Shown here piece by piece: positions 25,926-33,982 of a stretch of DNA of 34,123 bases (the first letter of the stretch is position 1; every line of letters begins with the position of its first letter). Under the pieces are notes generated by a model, which did not search any database, was not told the origin of the DNA, and saw only the letters and a program-made list of their open reading frames with translations. The stretch lies in NCBI GenBank assembly GCA_903870015.1, contig CAIQBE010000040.1:1-34123 (forward strand). The letters run 5' to 3'. Origin of the DNA: an uncultured Thiotrichales bacterium (GTDB taxonomy: Bacteria > Pseudomonadota > Gammaproteobacteria > Francisellales > CACEW01). Made by a program: the position numbers and the translations under genes.

Positions 25926-26846
25926 TCAAATTCTTTTATTCTTTTGACCAGAATAGTCAAAACATGTCCCTCTAACACGCTCAATAATGGGTTCTAATTT
26001 TTCGCCATTTATCTTTAAGCCTAATCTGCTATAGAGGTCTACCTGGCCTTTACGATATGAAATTTTCTCGAGTTCACTGGCATATCGTATAGTGTCGGCT
26101 ACCGCTTTTATTTTATCTTCTTCACAGTCACACTTTGGCACTAGATAACGATCCAATCCAAAGTTTGTTGTCCTAAGATCAGTAGAAAATGACTTTCTAT
26201 AATTGTATATTTCATCTGTGACTGGCAATATTCCGATTCTAAGATCAAGACCATCTTTCACTATTTTTTCAACGCTCGTCAGAATAGATTTATCAATGGT
26301 TTCATAGGGTGAGAATAAAGGTTGGGTAAAAATACTTTGTGCCCCTAAGCTTATTTTGTAGTCCAGCTCTTCTAATACGTCAGAAGGCTTATCATGAACG
26401 TTGAGTACCACACCAGGCTTTCTTCCCTGCGATTTAATGCACTCTATGGCAAGCCTATATCTGTTTGTGATATCAGGGTCATTATTAATGATCTTAGGAT
26501 TTGACCCTTTGACCACTAAGATGGTTTTTACCTTTGGGCTTTGGCAAAACTGGTTAATTTTTTCTCTTATGCCAGCCTCTGTTTTTCCTGCAACTACCAG
26601 GATTTGAGTAATTTCTGGATGTGATGATGCAAATACCTCATTCGATAAATTAACGCCTTTGAAACTGGGAGACATTATGGCGTTATGCATTATAAAATCC
26701 TGGTTTTTTCGACTCATTTTTTCGACCTCTTTAGCGAAATTTTCTAGTTTGTCTGCCACAGAACTAAAAAAAGGCCTTTTGCTCATGAGAGTCAAACTAG
26801 CTTGGCGTGTTCTTGTTAAACCGTCCATGCCTATTTTTTTAAACAT
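25926..26846 (-). CDS. MetF-like (methylenetetrahydrofolate reductase fold) protein in the T6SS locus
   Basis: 306 residues. The middle resembles the MetF TIM barrel: KVKTILVVKGSNP (106-117 region) takes the place of the NvLALRGDPP strand, LDYKISLGAQSIFTQPLF (161-178) matches the L..KvdAGA.F.iTQ..f block, and LRIGILPVTD matches the IPGILPI strand. The Asp of RGD, which in MetF contacts the flavin, is Ser here, so the usual reductase activity is doubtful. The first ~50 residues are an unrelated basic, Ser-rich extension. TAGGAGATAGGAT gives a good ribosome binding site. It sits alone between PAAR and hcp, with a half-strength copy of the T6SS direct repeat upstream. It could be an exported cargo protein or an enzyme co-opted by the system. 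Confidence 0.6.
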   Translation of the reverse strand: MFKKIGMDGLTRTRQASLTLMSKRPFFSSVADKLENFAKEVEKMSRKNQDFIMHNAIMSPSFKGVNLSNEVFASSHPEITQILVVAGKTEAGIREKINQFCQSPKVKTILVVKGSNPKIINNDPDITNRYRLAIECIKSQGRKPGVVLNVHDKPSDVLEELDYKISLGAQSIFTQPLFSPYETIDKSILTSVEKIVKDGLDLRIGILPVTDEIYNYRKSFSTDLRTTNFGLDRYLVPKCDCEEDKIKAVADTIRYASELEKISYRKGQVDLYSRLGLKINGEKLEPIIERVRGTCFDYSGQKNKRI

Positions 26847-26916
26847 ATCCTATCTCCTACTTCTTGTTAATAGATCACCATCATAAAGTAGATAAGTAAC
26901 ACGAAGATGACTGGAT

Positions 26917-26931
26917 CGTTTCAGAATGTAT
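26917..26931 (-). promoter_or_regulatory. Weak direct repeat upstream of the MetF-like gene
   Basis: CGTTT (26917-26921) and TGTAT (26927-26931) are 10 bp apart on the plus strand, so the coding strand reads ATACA-N5-AAACG. Only one unit matches the core exactly. It lies 71-85 bp upstream of the start codon, as in the stronger sites. Confidence 0.35.
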
Positions 26932-26944
26932 CTTTAGGGCAGGC

Positions 26945-27328
26945 TCAACCCTTACCAACTGTAACCTGCCCAGGCATCGACACGCTAATCTCGCCGGCAT
27001 AGGCACACATGAGTTTAGAGTTATCGGTTAACACTGGCTGCTTTTTTACTAAAACCGTCATATCCCCTGGCAGCCAAGGTGCTGGAGTCACAGGCACACA
27101 TGGCCCGGCGTTGCCGGCACCTGCTGCAATGATTGCGGCAACGGCTGGATTCGCCGGCGAAGAGCACATCCCAAAGCAAGGAATATTCATCATGGGCTTA
27201 TTATCCATAATACTCGCCGTGGGCTGACCGCCAATGACTGATTGCTTTACGGGTAAAACTGTTAAAGGCCCCGGCGCTTTGCCAAAGCTGCATTTTAATA
27301 GCGCACCATTGCATACGTGTTTGGGCAT
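26945..27328 (-). CDS. PAAR-like spike-tip protein (DUF4280/DUF4150-like)
   Basis: 127 residues. Typical features: HVCNGALLKCSFG at the start, TASIMDNKPMMNIPCFGMC in the middle (reads as D..P..NI..FG.C), SPANPAV, then GPCVPVTPAPW and a C-terminal LTDNSKLMCAYAGEISV. Such proteins cap the VgrG trimer and sharpen the spike. No toxin domain is fused. AGGAGAA precedes the ATG; it starts 10 bp after vgrG. The conserved cysteines are consistent with the metal-binding cone of the PAAR class. Confidence 0.85.
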   Translation of the reverse strand: MPKHVCNGALLKCSFGKAPGPLTVLPVKQSVIGGQPTASIMDNKPMMNIPCFGMCSSPANPAVAAIIAAGAGNAGPCVPVTPAPWLPGDMTVLVKKQPVLTDNSKLMCAYAGEISVSMPGQVTVGKG

Positions 27329-27338
27329 TTTTATTCTC

Positions 27339-29063
27339 CTAGTTTTGTTGAATGATTCCTGCTTTGAGGGTCATTTGCCCGCCACCGTCGATACTGGCGG
27401 AGGCTCCTGCTTTAACATCAACGGTTTGTGCTGAAGCACTTAAGCCTTGGCTTGCTTTCATCTCAATTGATTTGGCTTGTAGACTGAAGGCGTCTTCGGT
27501 CGTGAAATTCATGGCACCTTTTGATTTCACAATCAACTGACCTTCCGTTTCGATGGTCATATTGCCTTTGACTTTGAGGTGATATGTTCCTTTGGCGACC
27601 TCTTGATTAAAATCTTGCAGGACATTGACCTGCATGTTTTTAGTGGCATTAAGATGCATGAGCTGAGCATCTTTTTTATCTTCAAAACTTAAAAAATTAT
27701 AGGTTTTTTGGATAGAGGCATCGGGATGCCGGCGCACCAATACACTTTTGGTTTGTTCACCCTCTAGTGTATTGATTGGCATTAACGTATCTTGATGGAT
27801 GGGACCTAAAATTACAGGATCGTTGATATTGCCATCGATGAAGCCGACCAATACTGGTGTGCCAACGCGCAAGACTCCCTCCCACATTGCAATGGAGCGA
27901 AGCCAGACTGACTGCTTAGTCACTTTGGGATTTAAATCCCAGAAGAACTCAACTTGAAGCCGCCCATATTGATCAGTATTATATTCAGCGTTCGAAGCCC
28001 CAACCACTATCGCAAGCTGGGTACTGGGCGCTTGTGGAATCGGAGTCATGCGTGGTGGCTGATACACAATGCTTGCTGGAATCGCTTTAAAGTGATTGGT
28101 GTACATCTCTCTTGTCTTCGTATCAAAAGTAAAATCTAAATTGCTAATGACCCAATTATTAAGATTCACTGACTTGGCAACCTGTGCGGTTAAATTTAAT
28201 TTTGCACCAGGCAATAAATCAACATAGCTACTGGCACCCTCCAAAAGAATCGCCTGTTTGTTTTGAGAGCTTGCTAAAATATTAAGTTCTGCTTCACCCT
28301 CTGCGGTTGTTTGATAATCGGGTTGATATTGATAAAACTCATATTGGGTATGCTGCATTTTTTCGATCGGCTTGGTTTGCTCCACCTTTAATTTCTGTTT
28401 TGACTTGGTGAAGTCATAGCTGTTTAAGGTAAATTTTGCTGGGCACAGATTCATGCTTAAGACAATTGAACTAAGAGCCGGGCCCAAGGTTGTTGAATCA
28501 AAATCGGCATCTTGAACCCCATTAAAATAAGAACTGGTTTGATCAGCTAAGACTAGGGTTTCTTGATTCTGCCCCTGAGTAAAGTAATAAAAAATTCCCG
28601 CCGCTTCGAGGAGCCTTAAGACAAAGGCCAAATCACTTTCCTGATACTGCACGCAATATTCTTCTTTGGCATAGGTTTTGGATAGGGACGTTTTAAGCTC
28701 TAATTGATAAGGTGAGAGTACTGACTTTACAATATCGGGAATCGTTTGATTTTGAAAAATCCTGGAGTGTTGTGTTAATCTGAGTAAAGCCAACCCAGGC
28801 TCAACGATCAGCACATAACGCGTTGCGGCAGTCGCCGAGGCTGCGCTCACAAGACCATTGAAATGATAATCATCATTATTGATATTCACTGTAAAGGTAA
28901 AAGCCTGCCCCATCAATTGACTCATATCCACTTGGCCTGGCACTTGAAATTCGCAGAGCACCTCGAATTGATATAATTGGCTTAAACCCATCTGCCCCCT
29001 TAAAGATAAAACATCTGCCTGGGCTAAGGCCCCACTTGCTTTGATCTGTGTGTATGTATTCAT
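27339..29063 (-). CDS. vgrG: VgrG (TssI) T6SS spike protein
   Basis: 574 residues. The N-terminal gp27-like part includes YCVQYQESDLAFVLRLLEAAGIFYYF split over ~139-164, and the gp5-like OB region contains YGRLQVEFFWD and VGTPVLVGFIDGNINDPVILG. The C-terminal ~110 residues are a repetitive beta needle (KGNMTIETEGQLIVKSKGAM and similar), ending without any additional effector domain. It forms the trimeric tip on the Hcp tube. AAAGG lies in the end of tssC2, four bases from its stop. PAAR follows immediately, so the tip is assembled from coupled genes. Confidence 0.95.
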   Translation of the reverse strand: MNTYTQIKASGALAQADVLSLRGQMGLSQLYQFEVLCEFQVPGQVDMSQLMGQAFTFTVNINNDDYHFNGLVSAASATAATRYVLIVEPGLALLRLTQHSRIFQNQTIPDIVKSVLSPYQLELKTSLSKTYAKEEYCVQYQESDLAFVLRLLEAAGIFYYFTQGQNQETLVLADQTSSYFNGVQDADFDSTTLGPALSSIVLSMNLCPAKFTLNSYDFTKSKQKLKVEQTKPIEKMQHTQYEFYQYQPDYQTTAEGEAELNILASSQNKQAILLEGASSYVDLLPGAKLNLTAQVAKSVNLNNWVISNLDFTFDTKTREMYTNHFKAIPASIVYQPPRMTPIPQAPSTQLAIVVGASNAEYNTDQYGRLQVEFFWDLNPKVTKQSVWLRSIAMWEGVLRVGTPVLVGFIDGNINDPVILGPIHQDTLMPINTLEGEQTKSVLVRRHPDASIQKTYNFLSFEDKKDAQLMHLNATKNMQVNVLQDFNQEVAKGTYHLKVKGNMTIETEGQLIVKSKGAMNFTTEDAFSLQAKSIEMKASQGLSASAQTVDVKAGASASIDGGGQMTLKAGIIQQN

Positions 29064-29067
29064 TGCT

Positions 29068-30330
29068 TTAACCTTTCAACTTAAAATCACTAAACAAAAT
29101 AAATGTGGCATCAATGCCTTGCAAATTAATCCGGGGTAACAAATCAATTCTTAGGCGATAATGGCTCGCTTGTCCAACCTGACTACGCACTAAAATCTTG
29201 GCATCTTTCAAGGGATATTGACCAAAACTCGTGAGCGGCAAATCATCATTACCCGCACAATAGTTGCGAATCCAGTTATACAGATATTGCTCGACTTCAG
29301 CGGGACGTGAAAACGCACCAATTTTGTCGCGACAGATCACTTTGAGATATTGGGCAAAGCGACAAACACAAAGCAAATAAGGCAACAGATGATCAATATG
29401 ATTTTGCTGCGCTCTTTTGATGCTTGGCATATAGTAAAAGATCAAGGCCTTATCATATTGCTTGGTAAACAGCGTCATCAGGCCCTGTTGATTCAGCGAC
29501 CATTCTTGTGACTCAGTCAGATAAACCTGCATTCCCAACTCCTTGAACTGACTTTGGTTTGTCTGCAATTTTGCGGGATAATGTTGCACCACCCCTGCTT
29601 TCTGGCCACCGAAGGGCTCACCCTGAATAAAGTCAAACCAGCTGTATTCGGAAAAAGCCTGTAGAATCACTCCGCCTAAGGCGTAAGCTGGATTACCCCA
29701 CAAGTAATCATCTGCACTCTGCACCACTTCGCTAAAGCAAAAACCCATCTCTTGCTCTTGATAGGGCTGGCGTAATAATAAAGCGGGTAAAACCAAACTC
29801 ACAAATTGTGCGTTTGGATAATCACGCAGCTTTTCCCAGGCTTTAAATTCTGCCTTAGATAAATATTCAAAATCCTGCAATCGATGCCAATTAGACCGAT
29901 CATCAATGCCCATGCTCGCCAAAGAAACCGTGCTGGTGAAAGGGCAAAAACTTGCTGCAGCCACATCACTCACTTGTTTTAATACTTGCAGGGAATGAGG
30001 GTCGTTGATGGCAAAAGTATAATCGCCGATCCACAAGCCGAAGGGCTCTCCTCCCGGCATATCAAAAGCCTCGCTATAGATTTTTTTAAAGATCTGGCTT
30101 TGATCAAAATCCATAGCGTCTAACAAATCACGTTTTAATTCAGCATAGGTCAAATGTAAACACTTCACTTGAATATTTTTCTCACCCACTGATAACAACA
30201 AGCGATGAACACTCCGCCAACTACTTTCTAATGCCTTTACTTTTGTATCGTGTAGAATACTGTTGATCATATCATTCAGCCTTTCGTCTAAAATAGCGAT
30301 TAGCTTGGTAAGTTTGGCGAGCGTGTTCAT
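29068..30330 (-). CDS. TssC paralogue (TssC2/ImpD-like sheath protein)
   Basis: 420 residues from the ATG at 30330, with AAGAGGG ten bases upstream and 14 bp after tssC; the longer frame from 30423 would overlap tssC. It parallels TssC along its length: IFKKIYSEAFDMPGGEPFG against TFKRIYESEYGTPGGEPFG, and VAAASFCPF against VAAAAFCPF. The C-terminal part FAQYLKVICRDKIGAF matches FAHYLKVLARDKIGSF. It lacks about 60 N-terminal residues of TssC, including the SLLDQAIAAT helix that ClpV is known to bind in TssC. Two TssC-like proteins (ImpC and ImpD) are known in rhizobial imp loci. It may mark a special position in the sheath, such as an end ring. Confidence 0.85.
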   Translation of the reverse strand: MNTLAKLTKLIAILDERLNDMINSILHDTKVKALESSWRSVHRLLLSVGEKNIQVKCLHLTYAELKRDLLDAMDFDQSQIFKKIYSEAFDMPGGEPFGLWIGDYTFAINDPHSLQVLKQVSDVAAASFCPFTSTVSLASMGIDDRSNWHRLQDFEYLSKAEFKAWEKLRDYPNAQFVSLVLPALLLRQPYQEQEMGFCFSEVVQSADDYLWGNPAYALGGVILQAFSEYSWFDFIQGEPFGGQKAGVVQHYPAKLQTNQSQFKELGMQVYLTESQEWSLNQQGLMTLFTKQYDKALIFYYMPSIKRAQQNHIDHLLPYLLCVCRFAQYLKVICRDKIGAFSRPAEVEQYLYNWIRNYCAGNDDLPLTSFGQYPLKDAKILVRSQVGQASHYRLRIDLLPRINLQGIDATFILFSDFKLKG

Positions 30331-30344
30331 CGCGTTGTACCCTC

Positions 30345-31829
30345 TTAGCCTAGCTGCGGAATACGTGCAACCAAGCGCATCGAAGTACTGAGCTCCTCTA
30401 ACTGCAACCAAGGACGCATCCAAGCAACAGCACTGTAAGCCCCAGGCTGACCTGCAATTGCGGTCACTTTGACCACGGCATCGGCAAGTGGGAACTTCGC
30501 TTTCATGTCTGAACCACTATCCGGATTAGCATTAACATATTGCTTAATCCAGGTATTGAGCCACTTTTCAGCGTCAGCCACTTCCATAAAAGAACCAATC
30601 TTGTCACGCGCTAATACTTTCAAATAGTGCGCAAATCTAGAGGACGCTAAAATGTAAGGCAACCGTGCTGAAATCGCTGCATTTTCAGTCGCTGCAGGTG
30701 CATCATAGATCAGCGGCTTTTGCGCTGTTTGTGCTCCAAAAAATACTGCATAGTCCGTATTTTTATAGTGGCAGAGTGGCAAAAAGCCCATGGCGCTCAG
30801 CTCCGCTTCACGGCGATCGGTAACTCCAATTTCAGTGGGGCATTTTATATCAAGATCACCATCATCACTCATAAAGACGTGACTCGGCAAGCCTTCTACT
30901 TTACCACCACCTTCTGCACCCCGAATGGCTGTACACCAACCATGTTCACTAAAAGCCTGAGTCAAACGCACGGCTAAAGTATAGGATGCATTCATCCAGC
31001 AATAAGATTCATGATTAACTTTGCTGGCAATGCCTTTTTCATCAATCTTCACTTCTTCATAAGCAAACTCTTCAATCGGTTTGGTCGACTTACCATAAGG
31101 CAAGCGCGCCAATACACGGGGCATCGTCAGGGTAACATAACGAGCGTCTTCGCTTTCTCTAAAGCCACGCCATTTGGCATATTCAACCGATGAAAATACT
31201 TTGGCTAAATCTCTGGGTTTAGAGAGCTCAGACCAAGATTCAATCCCCATCAACTCTGCGCCAGCAGCACTGATAAAGGGACAGAACGCTGCAGCTGCGA
31301 CATTGGAAATATCTGTAAGCAAACCAATATCCTCAGGATGATTGGTAAACTCATAGTCCCCAATCAAAACGCCAAAGGGCTCACCCCCTGGAGTGCCATA
31401 TTCACTTTCATAAATACGTTTGAAGGTTTCGCTTTGGTCAAACTCAATGGCTTTCTGCAAATCTTTTGCCACTTCTTTCTTAGAAAGTTGCAGAACTTTA
31501 ATCTTCAAGGTTTGTCCAGTTAAGCTATTTTTGACGAGATATTGCAAACCTCTCCAGCTACCTTCTAACTTCTGAAAAATAGCATCGTGCATAATCGTAG
31601 CTAATTGTACCGAAAGCAACTGATCAATTTGATTGATGGCTGTTTGAATAGTCTTGGTGAGATTTTTATCCCACTGCACGGTACCCTTCAACGCTTCACT
31701 CACCAAGGTCTTTAAGAGACCTTGTGCACGCTCTGGCTCGGTTTGTTTGGTGGCGGCAATGGCTTGATCTAATAAACTTAATTCTGCGCTTGCCTCGGCT
31801 GCTACTGATGTTTCTACTGCTGCTGTCAT
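30345..31829 (-). CDS. tssC: TssC T6SS sheath large subunit
   Basis: 494 residues, full length. Pairs with TssB to form the contractile sheath. The N-terminal ~17-30 region SLLDQAIAATKQTEP resembles the segment of VipB recognised by ClpV. Family blocks follow: IMHDAIFQKLEGSWRGL, TPGGEPFGVLIGDYEF, VAAAAFCPFI and FAHYLKVLARDKIGSFM near the C-terminus. The ATG at 31829 has AAGGGG upstream and is 10 bp after tssB; an in-frame Met at 31859 lies inside tssB and is not used. Confidence 0.96.
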   Translation of the reverse strand: MTAAVETSVAAEASAELSLLDQAIAATKQTEPERAQGLLKTLVSEALKGTVQWDKNLTKTIQTAINQIDQLLSVQLATIMHDAIFQKLEGSWRGLQYLVKNSLTGQTLKIKVLQLSKKEVAKDLQKAIEFDQSETFKRIYESEYGTPGGEPFGVLIGDYEFTNHPEDIGLLTDISNVAAAAFCPFISAAGAELMGIESWSELSKPRDLAKVFSSVEYAKWRGFRESEDARYVTLTMPRVLARLPYGKSTKPIEEFAYEEVKIDEKGIASKVNHESYCWMNASYTLAVRLTQAFSEHGWCTAIRGAEGGGKVEGLPSHVFMSDDGDLDIKCPTEIGVTDRREAELSAMGFLPLCHYKNTDYAVFFGAQTAQKPLIYDAPAATENAAISARLPYILASSRFAHYLKVLARDKIGSFMEVADAEKWLNTWIKQYVNANPDSGSDMKAKFPLADAVVKVTAIAGQPGAYSAVAWMRPWLQLEELSTSMRLVARIPQLG

Positions 31830-31839
31830 GTCTATCCCC

Positions 31840-32346
31840 TTAAGCTGCTGGTTGGTCAAGACCCAAATCTTTTGACAGATTTTGGAGTTGATCTTGGTTT
31901 TGTAAAATTTTTTCTAATAATGCCTCTAAATTGTCTGAACGATCAGCTTTGCTGAGTAATTCAGAGAGCTCTGTGCGCACCTCCATCAATTTGCGTAATG
32001 GCTCTACTTGCTTGGCAATATTTGCGGGCTCAAAGTCACTCATGCTGTTAAATTTAAGCTCAACTGGCATTTCGCTCCCATCATTCGCCAAGGTATTGCT
32101 CACCTTTAACTGTAGTTGCGGCCCAATTTTTGCCATCACTGAATCAAAACTATCTGCATCAATTTGCACGAATTTACGATCTTTGAGAGGCTTATTTACT
32201 ATTGAGGCATTGCCAGCAAAATCTCCCGTCACGCCCACCACAAAAGGTAATTCTTTCTTCAAAGTCGCACCTTCCGTTTCCACATCATAGGTAATATGCA
32301 CACGAGGTTTTCTTACTTTTTCTAATTTTTGATATACACTTTTCAT
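31840..32346 (-). CDS. tssB: TssB T6SS sheath small subunit
   Basis: 168 residues, normal for the family. It contains [15 protein letters not shown] at the start, then [13 protein letters not shown] and [19 protein letters not shown], and a C-terminal helix that intertwines with TssC. A GTG directly upstream (32349) is possible, but the ATG at 32346 sits correctly after AAGGAG. First gene of the tssB-tssC-tssC2-vgrG-PAAR operon, whose upstream region carries the best copy of the direct repeats. Confidence 0.95.
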   Translation of the reverse strand: MKSVYQKLEKVRKPRVHITYDVETEGATLKKELPFVVGVTGDFAGNASIVNKPLKDRKFVQIDADSFDSVMAKIGPQLQLKVSNTLANDGSEMPVELKFNSMSDFEPANIAKQVEPLRKLMEVRTELSELLSKADRSDNLEALLEKILQNQDQLQNLSKDLGLDQPAA

Positions 32347-32419
32347 CACTCTCTCCTTTGGTTAATTGTTACCGCTTTACCTTAAAAACACTTAAGATGA
32401 ACCCATTGTAAAAGACCTA

Positions 32420-32466
32420 TGTTTCGAACAAATGTTAGCGATGTATGCAATTGTATTAGTATGTAT
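32420..32466 (-). promoter_or_regulatory. Direct repeats upstream of tssB
   Basis: TGTAT at 32442, 32452 and 32462 on the plus strand, an exact 10-bp period, with TGTTA at 32433 and TGTTT at 32420. In the coding direction three ATACA units separated by five bases are followed by N4 and TAACA. They lie 96-120 bp upstream of the ATG. A possible -10 TACAAT (32409-32404) lies between. Confidence 0.65.
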
Positions 32467-32473
32467 CAGCGAT

Positions 32474-33460
32474 TTAGTTTGCTTCTTGCTGGGGCTGAAT
32501 ACCCAAAATTTTGCCCGCCATGGCTAAACTAGATTGGTCCTCAATGAGCTCTTTGAGCAAATCCGAGAGGCTCATTTCACCCCAAGTCACCGCACGATCT
32601 AATAGCAAAATGACAGGCGAACTTGGTTCATTGACACGAAAATAGTTGGCAATACTGCTTAATTGCTTTAATGCTTGCTGGCGTGAATGTAAGGGACTGG
32701 CTGTGATGGGGCTAGAAGTATCAACGCTAATAGAGCTATCTTCAGCAATCGGCTGTGGCGCCAGCTGTAACAAGCGACCCACAAATTCACGCAGATCGCC
32801 CAAGGATTTAAAAATAGCAGAGTTGGGTGGTGAGTTGCTCAAACCACACTCTGCATCGAGAAAATCTGCCAGTGCTCGATACGCCTGCTCACTTTGCAGC
32901 AAAGCCTGTTGCAAGTGATCAAGATGGCTAAATCCTGAAAGTACTGCCCACCGTTTTAAACGACAATCGACGTCCCCTGAGTTCTCAGCCACTAAGGTCT
33001 GATAATCCCAATAACTGAAGGCCTCTTGCCCTGGAGCCCCTAAGTTTAAGGTTGCCAGCGCAACAACCAGACTACCATTACCATTGACACCATTTAAACC
33101 AATCAAGGGAAAAAGCTGGCTTTCTAAATCATCATTTTCACGAAGAGGATAAAAATCCGGCCAGAACTCCGTCACCAACTGTGTAAGATTTCCAAACCCC
33201 TCAGCCAAACCAACAAGGCCATCCGTCCGCAATAATGCCTCACTGCGCCAGACAGCAACTTCAAGATCTTGAGTCTCTTGCAAAATTTGCGTAGTGACGG
33301 CTTTAATTTCCTGCCATAGCTTTTGCAACTCGTGCGTATTCGGCTCCTCTTCGCCATTCTGCCGTTCAATCGTCCGTGCTGAATGCCTTAAATCTCGAAC
33401 GGCCAAATACCGTACTTGATCGTCTTCCCGTAAGTTGATACCCGCTAATTTTTCGCTCAT
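32474..33460 (-). CDS. tssA: TssA T6SS assembly protein
   Basis: 328 residues with an ImpA-type N-terminal domain: INLREDDQVRYLAVRDLR, then WRSEALLRTDGLVGLAEGFG and FWPDFYP, all in the usual order, and the C-terminal ANYFRVNEPSSPVILLLDRA with LSDLLKELIED. TssA starts baseplate and tube assembly and can cap the growing sheath. It is the short type, without a large extra C-terminal ring domain. The ATG at 33460 gives the family-like N-terminus; an in-frame ATG at 33475 is the alternative, and neither has a strong ribosome binding site. First gene of the locus, with 125 bp before tssB. Confidence 0.9.
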   Translation of the reverse strand: MSEKLAGINLREDDQVRYLAVRDLRHSARTIERQNGEEEPNTHELQKLWQEIKAVTTQILQETQDLEVAVWRSEALLRTDGLVGLAEGFGNLTQLVTEFWPDFYPLRENDDLESQLFPLIGLNGVNGNGSLVVALATLNLGAPGQEAFSYWDYQTLVAENSGDVDCRLKRWAVLSGFSHLDHLQQALLQSEQAYRALADFLDAECGLSNSPPNSAIFKSLGDLREFVGRLLQLAPQPIAEDSSISVDTSSPITASPLHSRQQALKQLSSIANYFRVNEPSSPVILLLDRAVTWGEMSLSDLLKELIEDQSSLAMAGKILGIQPQQEAN

Positions 33461-33520
33461 CTCTGCACATCTCATTCATTTAAGAGAATGCCAGTTTAAA
33501 GAACAGATGTTTCAGGGGTT

Positions 33521-33544
33521 TGTTTAGATTGTATGAAAGTGTAT
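33521..33544 (-). promoter_or_regulatory. Direct repeats upstream of tssA
   Basis: TGTTT at 33521, TGTAT at 33530 and TGTAT at 33540 on the plus strand (steps of 9 and 10 bp). Coding direction: ATACA-N5-ATACA-N4-AAACA, the same pattern as before hcp. It lies 61-84 bp upstream of the tssA start. Confidence 0.6.
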
Positions 33545-33557
33545 TATTTTCTAATTA

Positions 33558-33839
33558 ATGCAAAATCCAAAATGGTTTTCCTGGGCTGATTACGCCTTTG
33601 AGGCTATTTGCTATAAACACTTGCGCGAAATCAAATATACCAAAAAACCCTTTAGCATTGATCAACGATATGCTTTGACTCTAGAAAACAAACTCAAAGT
33701 TTTCAAACAGCAAACACGAACAAAAAAACAGCTTTTTATGGCGATGATTTCTGCTAATGGAATTGTGCAAAACCAGTATGCTAGAACTTTTGGCCTACGA
33801 GTGGTTACGTTAGAAGATTTTTTTTGCAAAGCCTGTTAA
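33558..33839 (+). pseudogene. Internally deleted remnant of an AAA ATPase (DUF234-type C-terminus)
   Basis: 93 residues. WFSWADYAFEAICYKH matches the segment just before the nuclease-like tail of large AAA ATPases with a DUF234-type C-terminus, and the end (ENKLKVFKQQTRTKKQLFMA, then SANGI and VTLEDFF) matches their last ~60 residues. The ~45 residues that should lie between, including the D of the PD-(D/E)XK-like site, are missing; the two parts join at CYKHL/REIKYTKKPF. The ATPase domain is absent. No ribosome binding site is evident. A dead remnant is most likely. Known layout is from memory of the family. Confidence 0.65.
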
Positions 33840-33868
33840 CTCATGAATTAAGGGCTACAGGGGATTAA

Positions 33869-33958
33869 AAAATTACTGATGAAAACATTCCTGAAAATAT
33901 CAAAACAGCCCTGCCTCGCATTGAAGCCCTTGAGGCCGTGTTGGCTGAGGATTTATAA
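33869..33958 (+). pseudogene. Short C-terminal coding remnant
   Basis: An open frame of 29 codons (between the stop at 33866 and the stop at 33956) reads like the end of a helical protein, with ENIPENIKTALPRIEALEAV. No start codon is available, so it is probably the last piece of a gene cut off by rearrangement. Family not recognised. Confidence 0.3.
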
Positions 33959-33982
33959 AATGCACATAAAACTTGTGTTGAC

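Noticed and set aside
25926..26846. Housekeeping metF
   Set aside because: The flavin-contacting Asp is replaced, the N-terminus is unrelated, and the location within the T6SS locus is not a metabolic setting.
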